A stretch of DNA of 52,337 bases from JANQPA01 sp964628385 (GTDB taxonomy: Bacteria > Bacteroidota > Bacteroidia > Chitinophagales > Saprospiraceae): contig CAZVOD010000023.1 in the NCBI GenBank assembly GCA_964628385.1, positions 1 through 52,337 on the forward strand, written 5' to 3'. This document shows, in pieces, positions 17,163 to 24,971 of this stretch. The position numbers were made by a program, and so were the translations under genes. Under the pieces are notes generated by a model that saw nothing but the letters and a program-made list of their open reading frames with translations, searched no databases and had not been told where the DNA came from. Position 1 is the first letter of the stretch, and every line of letters starts with the position of its first letter.

Positions 17163-18545
17163 ATGCAACACAGATTATTAAACTTGTTTATACTATTATT
17201 TCTCACCGTACAATTGATCGGACAAAACGAAGTAACACCACCGGAAGTGGACCCACGCCTTTATGACATAGCTGAAGCACCATCAGCTGAGCGTATAGAA
17301 AAAGATATTCGCAAATTGGTCAGCTTTGGTACGCGGAATACCCTTTCTGATACTGTTTCAGAAACCAGAGGTATTGGTGCAGCCAGGAGATGGATCAAGG
17401 CTGAATTTGACCGGATTTCCAAAGCTTGTGATGGCTGTTTGGAGGTGTTCTACCAAAGGAGTTTAGTAGAAGGAAACCCCGGCTCAAGGATAAAAGAAGA
17501 TACTTATGTGGTGAATGTGGTGGCCGTTCAGAGAGGTACCAGATACCCTGATCGCTATGTGATCATGTCGGGTGATATTGATTCCAGAGCATCCAGCGCT
17601 ACTGATCCCAATACCGATGCTCCCGGGGCCAACGATAATGCTTCCGGAATGGCCGGAGCTCTTGAGGCTGCCAGAGTACTGACTCAATATGAGTTTACTA
17701 CCAGCATTATCTACACTGGCCTTTCCGGTGAGGAACAAGGTCTTTTTGGAGGCCGACATATGGCAAAGGTAGCCAAAGAGGAAGGCTGGAATATTGTCGG
17801 CGTTCTCAACAACGATATGATTGGTAATATTGAAGGAATTGATGGGGTGATTGACAATACCACATTTAGAGTTTTTTCTGAGCCTAGTCCGGTAGGGGAG
17901 ACAGAGGTTGATCAACGCAGAAAGCGTTTTTATGGAGGCGAAGTAGATGGGCCTTCCCGACAGTTGGCTCGTTATATTGCCAAGTTGACGGATCAATATT
18001 GTACCAACCTTAGTGCTACAATGATTTATCGACTAGATCGATTTGGCCGTGGAGGCCATCATCGGCCATTCAATGATGAAGGCTTTCCGGGCGTAAGAAT
18101 TATGGAAACCCATGAAAATTACATCCGACAGCATCAGGATATCAGAGAAGAAAATGGTATCAAATATGGCGATGTGATCGAGGGAGTGAACTTTGATTAT
18201 GCAGCGAAGCTTACCGGAGTTAATGCGATTACGCTAGCAGGGCTGGCCTGGGCGCCGCCGGCCCCCGCGGAGGTTCAGATTGGCGGAGCAGTCAGACCTT
18301 CGGCCAGATTGCGTTGGGAAAAGGTGGAGGATCCTGATTTAATGGGTTATAAAGTTTACTGGAGAGCTACTACAGCGCCACAGTGGGAATATTCACGCTT
18401 TGTCCCCAAAGAAGTGAATGATTATACACTGGAAAATATTATTATTGATAACTTTCTTTTTGGTGTAGCTGCCATTGGAAAAGATGGCAACGAAAGCGTT
18501 GTCGTTTACCCAGGGTCATTAATTCCAAGGAGGCTGAGAAGATAA
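17163..18545 (+). CDS. Secreted M28-family metallopeptidase with C-terminal FN3-like domain
   Basis: A 460-aa exported peptidase: signal peptide to IGQ (residue about 21), an M28 aminopeptidase-type domain at about 45-365 and a fibronectin-III-like domain at about 372-455. Zinc-site landmarks are D140 and D158 (GANDNASG), the catalytic pair E190-E191 (LSGEEQGLFG), an Asp in NNDMIG and a late His in METHENYIRQHQD. The residue that is normally the first zinc-binding His (GHYDS) is D138 here (GDIDS), so metal binding may differ or activity may be altered. The family releases N-terminal amino acids or cleaves other small amides. It follows the penicillin-acylase-like gene by 32 bases and precedes a cupin by 22. 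Confidence 0.88.
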   Translation: MQHRLLNLFILLFLTVQLIGQNEVTPPEVDPRLYDIAEAPSAERIEKDIRKLVSFGTRNTLSDTVSETRGIGAARRWIKAEFDRISKACDGCLEVFYQRSLVEGNPGSRIKEDTYVVNVVAVQRGTRYPDRYVIMSGDIDSRASSATDPNTDAPGANDNASGMAGALEAARVLTQYEFTTSIIYTGLSGEEQGLFGGRHMAKVAKEEGWNIVGVLNNDMIGNIEGIDGVIDNTTFRVFSEPSPVGETEVDQRRKRFYGGEVDGPSRQLARYIAKLTDQYCTNLSATMIYRLDRFGRGGHHRPFNDEGFPGVRIMETHENYIRQHQDIREENGIKYGDVIEGVNFDYAAKLTGVNAITLAGLAWAPPAPAEVQIGGAVRPSARLRWEKVEDPDLMGYKVYWRATTAPQWEYSRFVPKEVNDYTLENIIIDNFLFGVAAIGKDGNESVVVYPGSLIPRRLRR

Positions 18546-18567
18546 TCTCAACAACAAAATCAACAAT

Positions 18568-18897
18568 ATGAATTACTTCCAAAACACAGATAAGATACAA
18601 GAAAAAGAGCTGGTGCCGGGTATTTTTGCCAAAATGGTACATACTGATGCCCTTACAGTTATGCATGTACGCATAGAAAAAGGCGCCGTTCTACCTGAGC
18701 ACCATCACGTACACGAGCAAGTGACCAACATTATGGAAGGGGAACTTGAAATGGTCATTGACGGAAAAAAACAGCTTTGCAAACCCGGTGATGTAGTTAC
18801 TATTCCCTCCAATGTACCACACTCTGCAATTTCTCCTACAGGCTGTAAAGTTATTGATGTATTTAATCCCGTTAGAGAGGATTATAAAAAGTTGTAG
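18568..18897 (+). CDS. Small cupin-domain protein
   Basis: A 109-aa single-domain cupin without signal peptide. Cupin motif 1 is visible as PEHHHVHEQVTNIMEGELE and motif 2 as PGDVVTIPSNVPHSA; the His cluster and Glu would bind a metal. Small cupins of this type include pectin-degradation and dioxygenase-like proteins; the substrate cannot be inferred. It closes the operon after the M28 peptidase (22-base gap). Confidence 0.88.
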   Translation: MNYFQNTDKIQEKELVPGIFAKMVHTDALTVMHVRIEKGAVLPEHHHVHEQVTNIMEGELEMVIDGKKQLCKPGDVVTIPSNVPHSAISPTGCKVIDVFNPVREDYKKL

Positions 18898-18913
18898 ATC
18901 GCAGATGAACTAT

Positions 18914-18952
18914 GCAGTAGCTTTCCTTATCAATGATGGGGAAAGCTGCTGC
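18914..18952. terminator. Hairpin between convergent cupin and J-domain genes
   Basis: GCAGTAGCTTTCC (18914-18926) pairs with 18940-18952 with one G-U type mismatch around a 13-base loop. It lies between converging genes and may end transcription from both sides, although a U-run is lacking. Confidence 0.5.
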
Positions 18953-18962
18953 CTAAAGCTGC

Positions 18963-19610
18963 CTAGGTACCAATTCTGAGGAAAGACACTTGTCTGACAG
19001 CATTTCCTATTTTCAAAGGATCAATGTTTACTTTTTCTTTGGAAATGATCAAATAATTGGCCCGGTCTACTAGTTTTGGATACATCCAATCAACTATATC
19101 TTCAATTGAATCTTGCTCTTCAAAAGTAAGATAAAGTCGGATTGTCTCTCTGTATCCTATAGATACGCCCTTGTGATCTTCATCTATAATAATGGAAGCC
19201 CCCGTTTTGGGAATTTTAAAAGATTCACCAAATAATAGCCAGCGATAGCGGGAGCCAAATAGTTGATATTTTAAATCCTTATCTTGGGTAATAATTTCTA
19301 TTTTAAGCTTACGGGCAGCAAATACAGCATCCGGATGTTTGAAGTTAGGGCGGTCAGCTTGAGTAATGGCTGCATTCCCCTTTAGATAAGCTTCGATTTT
19401 GCCAGATAATTCTTCAATAAGCTGAAAACGCTCGGTAGCCATTTCTTTCACTGTTTCATCCTCAAATTTTTCAAAATTATCGGGATGATATTTAGAGCGC
19501 AGGGCTTTTTTCTTTGCTTTAAACTTTTCAGCATCCAGCTCGCTTATGTCTGCTTCAAAATACTTCCGAATAGCTTCTTTGTCCTTTATACTTATTGATT
19601 TCTCTTCCAT
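18963..19610 (-). CDS. Divergent J-domain protein
   Basis: A 215-aa cytosolic protein whose first 75 residues look like a J-domain: helix, then KALRSKYHPDNF with the HPD triad at 42-44, then a long basic-acidic helix (ATERFQLIEELSGKIEAYL). J-domains stimulate DnaK ATPase. No Gly/Phe or zinc-finger region follows; instead residues about 95-215 form an unassigned domain containing FGSRYRWLLFGESF and SIGYRETIRLYL. That layout suggests a specialised co-chaperone bringing a particular client to DnaK. The domain is weakly conserved, so HPD could be chance, but its place between two helices argues against that. Apparently monocistronic. Confidence 0.65.
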   Translation of the reverse strand: MEEKSISIKDKEAIRKYFEADISELDAEKFKAKKKALRSKYHPDNFEKFEDETVKEMATERFQLIEELSGKIEAYLKGNAAITQADRPNFKHPDAVFAARKLKIEIITQDKDLKYQLFGSRYRWLLFGESFKIPKTGASIIIDEDHKGVSIGYRETIRLYLTFEEQDSIEDIVDWMYPKLVDRANYLIISKEKVNIDPLKIGNAVRQVSFLRIGT

Positions 19611-19706
19611 GATGCTGTGAGGATTTGTTCAGACTGATTTTTTAAAATATTGAATAGTGAACGCTGAAACAGGGCGGAGGGTTGACAATACAAAAGATCT
19701 CCTCAA

Positions 19707-20270
19707 TTACTGCTTCCCTTTGATAGAAGATAGCTCATTACTGTTGTGGAGCTTTACAGTGAATACTTCAAAATAGCCAACGGGAATCTTAAAAATATTC
19801 TTCAAAGGTATTTCCAGCAGATAAGCCCAAATACAGCGAATTACGCCGGCATGTGTAACCAAAAGGACCCTTTCGTAATTTTTTATTTTTAATGCTTCGA
19901 GAAAGAAATTGACGCGCTGAAATAATTCCAGAAGATTCTCACCATCGGGTGCCTTTACCTTAACAAAATCCATCATCCATGTGTTAAGCGCCTTTTGATC
20001 AATTTCGTTCCACTTTTGCCCTTCCCACTTACCAAAGTTCATTTCCATCAGTCCAGGCTCTGGGATCACTAGTCCGAAATCCAGGTGCTTTGCCAGTGCA
20101 TGGCATCTTGTTGAAGGACTTGTATAGATGGCATCATATTGAGTAGATAATTTATTTTTATATTTTTCAAAATCTTCCATAAAATGTTCGGCCAGAGGAA
20201 CATCCAATTGGCCATAACACAGCTCTTTTCCCACGGCTACCGGGGTATGTCGAATTACATAAACTTCCAT
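19707..20270 (-). CDS. cobC: Alpha-ribazole phosphatase-like histidine phosphatase
   Basis: A 187-aa histidine-phosphatase family protein with the catalytic RHT at the N-terminus (YVIRHTPV) and the second His in VTHAGVIR. CobC removes the 5'-phosphate of alpha-ribazole phosphate or adenosylcobalamin phosphate in the last steps of B12 assembly. Assignment to CobC rather than a phosphoglycerate mutase rests on context: its start overlaps the end of cobS by 16 bases and it is the last gene of the B12 operon. Confidence 0.88.
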   Translation of the reverse strand: MEVYVIRHTPVAVGKELCYGQLDVPLAEHFMEDFEKYKNKLSTQYDAIYTSPSTRCHALAKHLDFGLVIPEPGLMEMNFGKWEGQKWNEIDQKALNTWMMDFVKVKAPDGENLLELFQRVNFFLEALKIKNYERVLLVTHAGVIRCIWAYLLEIPLKNIFKIPVGYFEVFTVKLHNSNELSSIKGKQ

Positions 20271-21043
20271 ATTATAAAAAATCCTAGCAGGACGACCACT
20301 TCAGCTATTTGTTCAACTGCTCCCAGGCAATCGCCGGTGTAGCCCCCCAGCCATTTTTGAAAATAATTTCTGGCGTAAAAAAAAGTAAAGGTGAGCGGGA
20401 TTAGCACTAGAACAGCCGCTGGCTTCACAGCCATGATGCCCAACAATGGCGAAGCCCCAAATACAAAAACGCCTAATAATTCTTCTATACCATAATCCTG
20501 AGCAATGGGTTTGGCCTTGCTCGAAGCATCTTCCCGGGCATACGGCATAGTAAATACGAGACTAACGGCACACATTCTTGCCAGAGCGTGGTAAGCTATA
20601 AAAATCAATGGAAGAATTAAACCGGCATTTAGGCCAACTATTCCAAGTATACCAGCCAGCAGTAAAAACTTGAGAAGCATTAGAAAGATTAAGCTTAGTG
20701 CTCCAAATGTCCCAACCCGGCTATCTTTCATAATAGCCAGAATCTTCTCTTTTGTCCAACCACCACCAAAGCCATCAAAACTATCAGCCAGGCCATCTTC
20801 GTGAAAAGCCCCTGTGGTAAGTACACCGGCCATTAGAGAGAAAATAACACCAACCGCAGGAAAAAAAAGAAAGGATATTGCCCAAAAAGCAGCAAAAGAA
20901 ATCAGGCCAACTATCCAGCCGATCAAGGGGAAATACCTGGTAGCTTTGTTAATATAGTCATAGGAATGGTCAACCCAGGAAGGGCAGGGAATGCGCGTAT
21001 AAAACATCAGCGCTGTAAAAAATATCCGCAATTCTTCTTTCAT
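20255..21043 (-). CDS. cobS: Adenosylcobinamide-GDP ribazoletransferase (cobalamin synthase)
   Basis: A 262-aa polytopic inner-membrane enzyme that joins alpha-ribazole (or its phosphate) to adenosylcobinamide-GDP. The family signature HEDGLADSFDGFGGG at about residues 80-95 is complete and several hydrophobic segments follow. Its ATG overlaps the cobT stop by 4 bases (ATGA), indicating translational coupling; the cobC start lies within its 3' end. Confidence 0.95.
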   Translation of the reverse strand: MKEELRIFFTALMFYTRIPCPSWVDHSYDYINKATRYFPLIGWIVGLISFAAFWAISFLFFPAVGVIFSLMAGVLTTGAFHEDGLADSFDGFGGGWTKEKILAIMKDSRVGTFGALSLIFLMLLKFLLLAGILGIVGLNAGLILPLIFIAYHALARMCAVSLVFTMPYAREDASSKAKPIAQDYGIEELLGVFVFGASPLLGIMAVKPAAVLVLIPLTFTFFYARNYFQKWLGGYTGDCLGAVEQIAEVVVLLGFFIIWKFM

Positions 21044-22077
21044 GATTTTGTTTTTTGGGAAACTCCTGCCTCTTCAAAACTGGCCATATTATTGAGTATA
21101 GCAACAGCAGACTTGAGAATTGGGTAAGCTAAAGCACATCCAGTTCCTTCTCCCAGACACATTCGCAGATCCAACATGGGATTCACGCCAAGGTAATCAA
21201 GTAGTATTTGATGGCCTGATTCATCACTTAGATGGCAAAATATAGCATTTTTTATAATTTCAGGCCGCATAGAATAGATAGCCAGAAAAGCAGCAGTAGC
21301 AATAAAACCATCTACTAGGATAATCATTTCTTTATCCATGGCAGATATCATGGCGCCACTCATCTGAGCAATTTCAAAACCTCCAAATGCCTGCAGTACA
21401 GCCAGTGGGTCTGTGATCGGTCCATGAAAAGCCCTGGCTTCTTTCAGGATGTTCAGTTTCTGTTCCAGCTGTTGGTCATCCAGGCCTGTTCCTCTACCTA
21501 TACATTCATCAATGGGTAAGTCACAAAGGTAACTCATTAACATACTTGCTGAAGAGGTATTACCAATGCCCATTTCTCCAAAACCGACTACATTGCATCC
21601 TTGCTGATGGATGATTTCAATAAGCTCACTACCCGAATCCAGGCAATATTCCAACTGTTGTTCACTCATGGCATTCTGAGTGAGAAAACTAGCTGTACCC
21701 CGGCCTGTTTTTTTGTTGATTAATTTATTTTGAGAAATGTCAAATTCATGATTGACGCCTGCATCCACAACCATCAATTCTATGCCATTTTCTTTAGCCA
21801 GCACATTTACAGCTGCTCCACCGGAAAGGAAATTTTGCAGCATCTGGAAAGTTACTTCCTGAGGGTAGGCACTAACACCACTATTGGCTATCCCGTGGTC
21901 AGCAGCAAAAACAATCAAATGTGGCTTACGTAAAACCGGATTAAGTGTACGCTGAGCCATGCCCACTTGTACGGCTAGGTCTTCCAGAACACCTAAAGCA
22001 GCAATGGGCTTGGTTTTATTATCAATTTTGTGCTGTAGCTTCTCCAGCAAATCCTTCTCCGTAGGATTGAGTTGCAT
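21040..22077 (-). CDS. cobT: Nicotinate-nucleotide:dimethylbenzimidazole phosphoribosyltransferase
   Basis: Activates the lower-ligand base by forming alpha-ribazole phosphate from nicotinate mononucleotide. At 345 aa it is of normal length, with the family segments FAADHGIA, GFGEMGIGNT and the C-terminal GEGTGCALAYP containing the catalytic Glu. The start codon overlaps the stop of the upstream PP-loop gene by one base (TGATG), and the stop overlaps cobS, so these genes are translated as a coupled set. Cytosolic. Confidence 0.96.
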   Translation of the reverse strand: MQLNPTEKDLLEKLQHKIDNKTKPIAALGVLEDLAVQVGMAQRTLNPVLRKPHLIVFAADHGIANSGVSAYPQEVTFQMLQNFLSGGAAVNVLAKENGIELMVVDAGVNHEFDISQNKLINKKTGRGTASFLTQNAMSEQQLEYCLDSGSELIEIIHQQGCNVVGFGEMGIGNTSSASMLMSYLCDLPIDECIGRGTGLDDQQLEQKLNILKEARAFHGPITDPLAVLQAFGGFEIAQMSGAMISAMDKEMIILVDGFIATAAFLAIYSMRPEIIKNAIFCHLSDESGHQILLDYLGVNPMLDLRMCLGEGTGCALAYPILKSAVAILNNMASFEEAGVSQKTKS

Positions 22078-22778
22078 CAGACATTAGGTTTTATGTCAGT
22101 AAATAAAAATCTCATTCGGTTGGTATCAGAGTTAGGGGTTTTATAATAGCGAATTTGATTTTCTCCTTTCTTAAAATGGACGGGATGATGGAAAATAGGA
22201 CCGTCAAACACGAAGCTGTGAAATTCTCCATTTTCACCACATGGATCTACTCCTTTTGGTAAATCTTTAAGAAAATCCTTATCGATGAGCTTTCCCGCAA
22301 ATGATTCATCCAGCTTAGATCGATCAATACAAATAATGATTGCCTTAAATCCAAGGTCAATAAATTCATGAATCAATGCACTTGTATCTTGCTGCCAAAT
22401 TGGAAATAGTGGAGTCATTCCTACTCTGATCAGCTGTTGTTCTCGGTATTTTTTTAAATCTTCCAAAAAAATATCTCCATAAGCGCCATGTGTGAATCCT
22501 TCTTTTTTACACTCAGCGAAGGTAGCGTACATTTTCTGATTATATACTTCCATAGAGGGCTCAGCCGGTAATAGAACCTTTTGTAATGGTAAACCTATAC
22601 TTTGTGCTTGTGCTTGGATGAGCTCCAGCCGAACTCCATGCATGGTAACTCTTTTAGTAGACTCATTGCCAGTGGTTAACAGCCGGACAACATCGACATC
22701 AGTTTGATGGGTGAGTTTATACAAAGCAATGGAAGAATCTTTTCCTCCACTCCAATTGAAAAAAGTTTTGTTTTCCAC
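22077..22778 (-). CDS. Dph6-like PP-loop ATP-binding protein of the B12 operon
   Basis: A 233-aa protein of the diphthine-ammonia-ligase-like (COG2102) PP-loop family. The ATP pyrophosphatase signature is SGGKDSSIALYKL at residues about 10-22. Further landmarks are VTMHGVRLELIQAQA, AYGDIFLEDLKKYRE and GENGEFHSFV, typical of this family. Diphthamide is not made in bacteria, so the reaction must be different; its position between cobU and cobT suggests a cobalamin-related amidation or adenylation. It begins with GTG that shares a base with the cobU stop (TAGTG), and its stop overlaps the cobT start, so it is tightly embedded in the operon. Confidence 0.85.
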   Translation of the reverse strand: MENKTFFNWSGGKDSSIALYKLTHQTDVDVVRLLTTGNESTKRVTMHGVRLELIQAQAQSIGLPLQKVLLPAEPSMEVYNQKMYATFAECKKEGFTHGAYGDIFLEDLKKYREQQLIRVGMTPLFPIWQQDTSALIHEFIDLGFKAIIICIDRSKLDESFAGKLIDKDFLKDLPKGVDPCGENGEFHSFVFDGPIFHHPVHFKKGENQIRYYKTPNSDTNRMRFLFTDIKPNV

Positions 22779-23287
22779 TAGCCCTTGAGTTTTAATGGAA
22801 GACCAGAAACCATAAAAATAGCTTCGTCAGCAATATTTCCCATGTATTGGTTGGCCCAACCCTGAAGATCAGTAAACTTTCTGCCAATTTCATTATCTGC
22901 ATGAACGCCCATGCCTATTTCATTAGAAATGACAATAAAGGTAGCTTTTACGTTCGATAGCTGGTCCATTTCTTTTTTGAAAAGACGCAGGCTGGATTCA
23001 ATATCGTATTGTGTGTCAACGTAGAAGTTCGTTAGCCAGAGTGTTACACAATCAATAATGGCCACACGGCCTGTAAAATCATGTTGACTAATGTATTTTT
23101 CTATCTCCAATGATTCCCAACGCTCATCGCGATCTGCCTGATGTCGATCAATACGCTTTTGAAAATCATCGTCCCATTGACGTGCAGTAGCTACATAAAT
23201 AGGACGATCACTAAGCGATAGGGCCAACTTCTGAGCATAGCTACTTTTTCCGGAGCGGGCACCACCGGTGATATAATAACATTTCAT
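22778..23287 (-). CDS. cobU: Adenosylcobinamide kinase / guanylyltransferase
   Basis: Bifunctional enzyme that phosphorylates adenosylcobinamide and transfers GMP to it. The start MKCYYITGGARSGKS at 23287 places the P-loop GGARSGKS where the family has it; an upstream in-frame start at 23344 would add 19 residues overlapping the preceding gene. Later landmarks are YVATA, the guanylylation-site His in RIDRHQADR, and VISNEIGMGV. Length from this start is 169 aa, normal for CobU. It follows the BtuF-like gene by 19 bases. Confidence 0.95.
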   Translation of the reverse strand: MKCYYITGGARSGKSSYAQKLALSLSDRPIYVATARQWDDDFQKRIDRHQADRDERWESLEIEKYISQHDFTGRVAIIDCVTLWLTNFYVDTQYDIESSLRLFKKEMDQLSNVKATFIVISNEIGMGVHADNEIGRKFTDLQGWANQYMGNIADEAIFMVSGLPLKLKG

Positions 23288-23306
23288 GTAAGATAATTTC
23301 AGTAGT

Positions 23307-24245
23307 TTAATCGGCTTGAACTTCTTGTTGAGCCAGATTAGCAACCTTATGCTTTAAGCTAGCAGGTACATCAAACTGCTCAGGGTGGAACAGAGCAGCC
23401 AGCAGCTGTATGCCTTTTACTAAAGTAGAAACACTGGGCTGGGTGAACAGATCAAAATCCGCTACATAAACAGCATTGTTCTTTACTGCACTCAATTGAT
23501 TCCATCCGTCCCTTTGGGTCATAATATGCATTTCTTGTAAACTTCTCTCTACACTAAATCCACAGGGAGCAAGTACCAGTACCTCCGGATCGTATTTTCT
23601 GATCTTTTCCCAATCAATTACAATGCTGTCTCCGGATGGATTGGCAAGCATATCAATGCCACCAGCGTAGGCAATCTGATGAGGAATCCAATGACCGCAA
23701 TTATAAATAGGTTCGATCCACTCTAATAAAGCTACACGCTTTGGAAGGAGCTTATCAGCACGCTGCAGATCGATAATCTGATCAATTACCAATTTTTGAC
23801 CTGCAAGATATTTTAGCGCTGCAGCTTCATTGCCCATAGCTCTTCCTATCGTAATTGCTGCCTCAAATACATCATGGAGGGATTCTGGAGAAATAGAAAC
23901 CAACTCCGGACTTTTGGCCAGTTTTTCTACGGCTGCCGAAGTACAGGCCGTATCAATTTGACAAACTTCGCAAACATCCTGCGTGAAGATCAGGTCAGGA
24001 GCTATATCCTGAAGTATCTCTTCATCGACGTAATACAAACTCCGCCCTTCAGCTTTGCTAGCCGAAAATATCTTATCGATCTCCGTACTTGAATATTCTT
24101 TGTCTTCTAAAATGCAGCGTACTACTTTCGGCTGCTCCTTTAAAGCTATTTCAGGGCATTCAAAAGTAATACCATAGAGCTTGTCTTGCAGTCCCATGTC
24201 ATAGATCATCTGGGTAACTGCAGGTAAAAAAGAGCATACTTTCAT
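23307..24245 (-). CDS. BtuF-like cobalamin-binding protein lacking a signal peptide
   Basis: A 312-aa protein with the two-lobe fold of class III periplasmic binding proteins (BtuF/TroA type): N-terminal SFLPAVTQMIYDMGL, a long connecting helix and the C-terminal YVADFDLFTQPSVSTLVKG. BtuF carries B12 to the BtuCD importer, but this chain begins MKVCSFLP with no signal peptide or lipobox and no btuC or btuD is nearby. It also has a cysteine pair region (DVCEVCQIDT). A cytosolic corrinoid or precursor binding protein, or a carrier for the following enzymes, is therefore possible. It follows the DUF6580 gene after a 78-base gap containing a hairpin. Confidence 0.8.
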   Translation of the reverse strand: MKVCSFLPAVTQMIYDMGLQDKLYGITFECPEIALKEQPKVVRCILEDKEYSSTEIDKIFSASKAEGRSLYYVDEEILQDIAPDLIFTQDVCEVCQIDTACTSAAVEKLAKSPELVSISPESLHDVFEAAITIGRAMGNEAAALKYLAGQKLVIDQIIDLQRADKLLPKRVALLEWIEPIYNCGHWIPHQIAYAGGIDMLANPSGDSIVIDWEKIRKYDPEVLVLAPCGFSVERSLQEMHIMTQRDGWNQLSAVKNNAVYVADFDLFTQPSVSTLVKGIQLLAALFHPEQFDVPASLKHKVANLAQQEVQAD

Positions 24246-24274
24246 ATCATCATTTTTTTAGTCAGATTCTGGCA

Positions 24275-24310
24275 CGGGAGGTAGAAATCAAATAGATTTT
24301 TTACCTCCCG
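24275..24310 (-). terminator. Intercistronic hairpin in the B12 operon
   Basis: CGGGAGGTA and an adjoining A/T-rich stem pair around a 6-base loop (about 15 bp, one mismatch), between the DUF6580 and BtuF-like genes. On the minus strand it is followed by a short stretch and then TAAAAAAATG. It is not a textbook terminator; it may partly attenuate the operon or stabilise the upstream mRNA. Confidence 0.5.
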
Positions 24311-24323
24311 CGATATACTAATT

Positions 24324-24908
24324 CTAAGCATTGGCATAAGCCAACTCTGGGTAACGCACCTTAAACCATTCTACCGAGCCGAACATAACGGCACCGTAAA
24401 ATAGGGTACCTAATAATAGATTAAGCTCGTACGGAATAGCCGCCACCAGGCAAGCTACCCAACCCGACCAGGTTAGCGGATAAGTAACACCGGATATCCA
24501 TACCCCAAAATCAGTTACGATCCAGTGAATAAATACTATGGTAAGAGTAGCGCCAAAGTAATTGGCTACTGTAACTTTTTTCAAAAGATATTTTCCTACT
24601 ACTACCATTAGAGCAAATGCTCCGTAAGTCCAGTAGAAGCCATCATAAAATAAACGCCATTCTCCATAGAAAACAAACTTATTCAAAAGGATATCACCGA
24701 TCCATAAGGCCAGTAGAGGAAAGGCAAAAGATTTGACTCTGGTAAAGTAAGCTCCTCCGAAGAGTGCCATAGCGCCTATGGCGGAGAAGTTGCTCAGAAA
24801 CATAGCATTGCCGGAAGAACTGACCCAGACCCGACTGGCCGCTACAGCTGCTATGAAAATGAGTAGTAGTCCTGCTTTAATTTGATTTGGTTTGATTGTT
24901 GATTCCAT
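24324..24908 (-). CDS. DUF6580-type integral membrane protein, candidate B12-linked transporter
   Basis: A 194-aa protein with about five or six transmembrane helices and the pattern I know from the DUF6580 family, repeatedly seen beside B12 riboswitches in Bacteroidota; members are thought to be substrate-capturing (ECF S-like) transport proteins. Features include SNFSAIGAMALFGGAYF near residue 40 and a C-terminal PYELNLLLGTLFYGAV segment. It sits 63 bases downstream of the TonB receptor and before the BtuF-like gene, consistent with uptake of cobalamin, cobinamide or a lower-ligand base. The substrate is inferred only from context. Confidence 0.78.
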   Translation of the reverse strand: MESTIKPNQIKAGLLLIFIAAVAASRVWVSSSGNAMFLSNFSAIGAMALFGGAYFTRVKSFAFPLLALWIGDILLNKFVFYGEWRLFYDGFYWTYGAFALMVVVGKYLLKKVTVANYFGATLTIVFIHWIVTDFGVWISGVTYPLTWSGWVACLVAAIPYELNLLLGTLFYGAVMFGSVEWFKVRYPELAYANA

Positions 24909-24971
24909 TTTTTTCTATTTAAATACAGAAGGATCAGTAGTCCTTCAATTATTAGACTTTTTTCTTAGGTT

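Noticed and set aside
17484..17996. 170-codon minus-strand frame
   Set aside because: Antisense shadow of the M28 peptidase gene.
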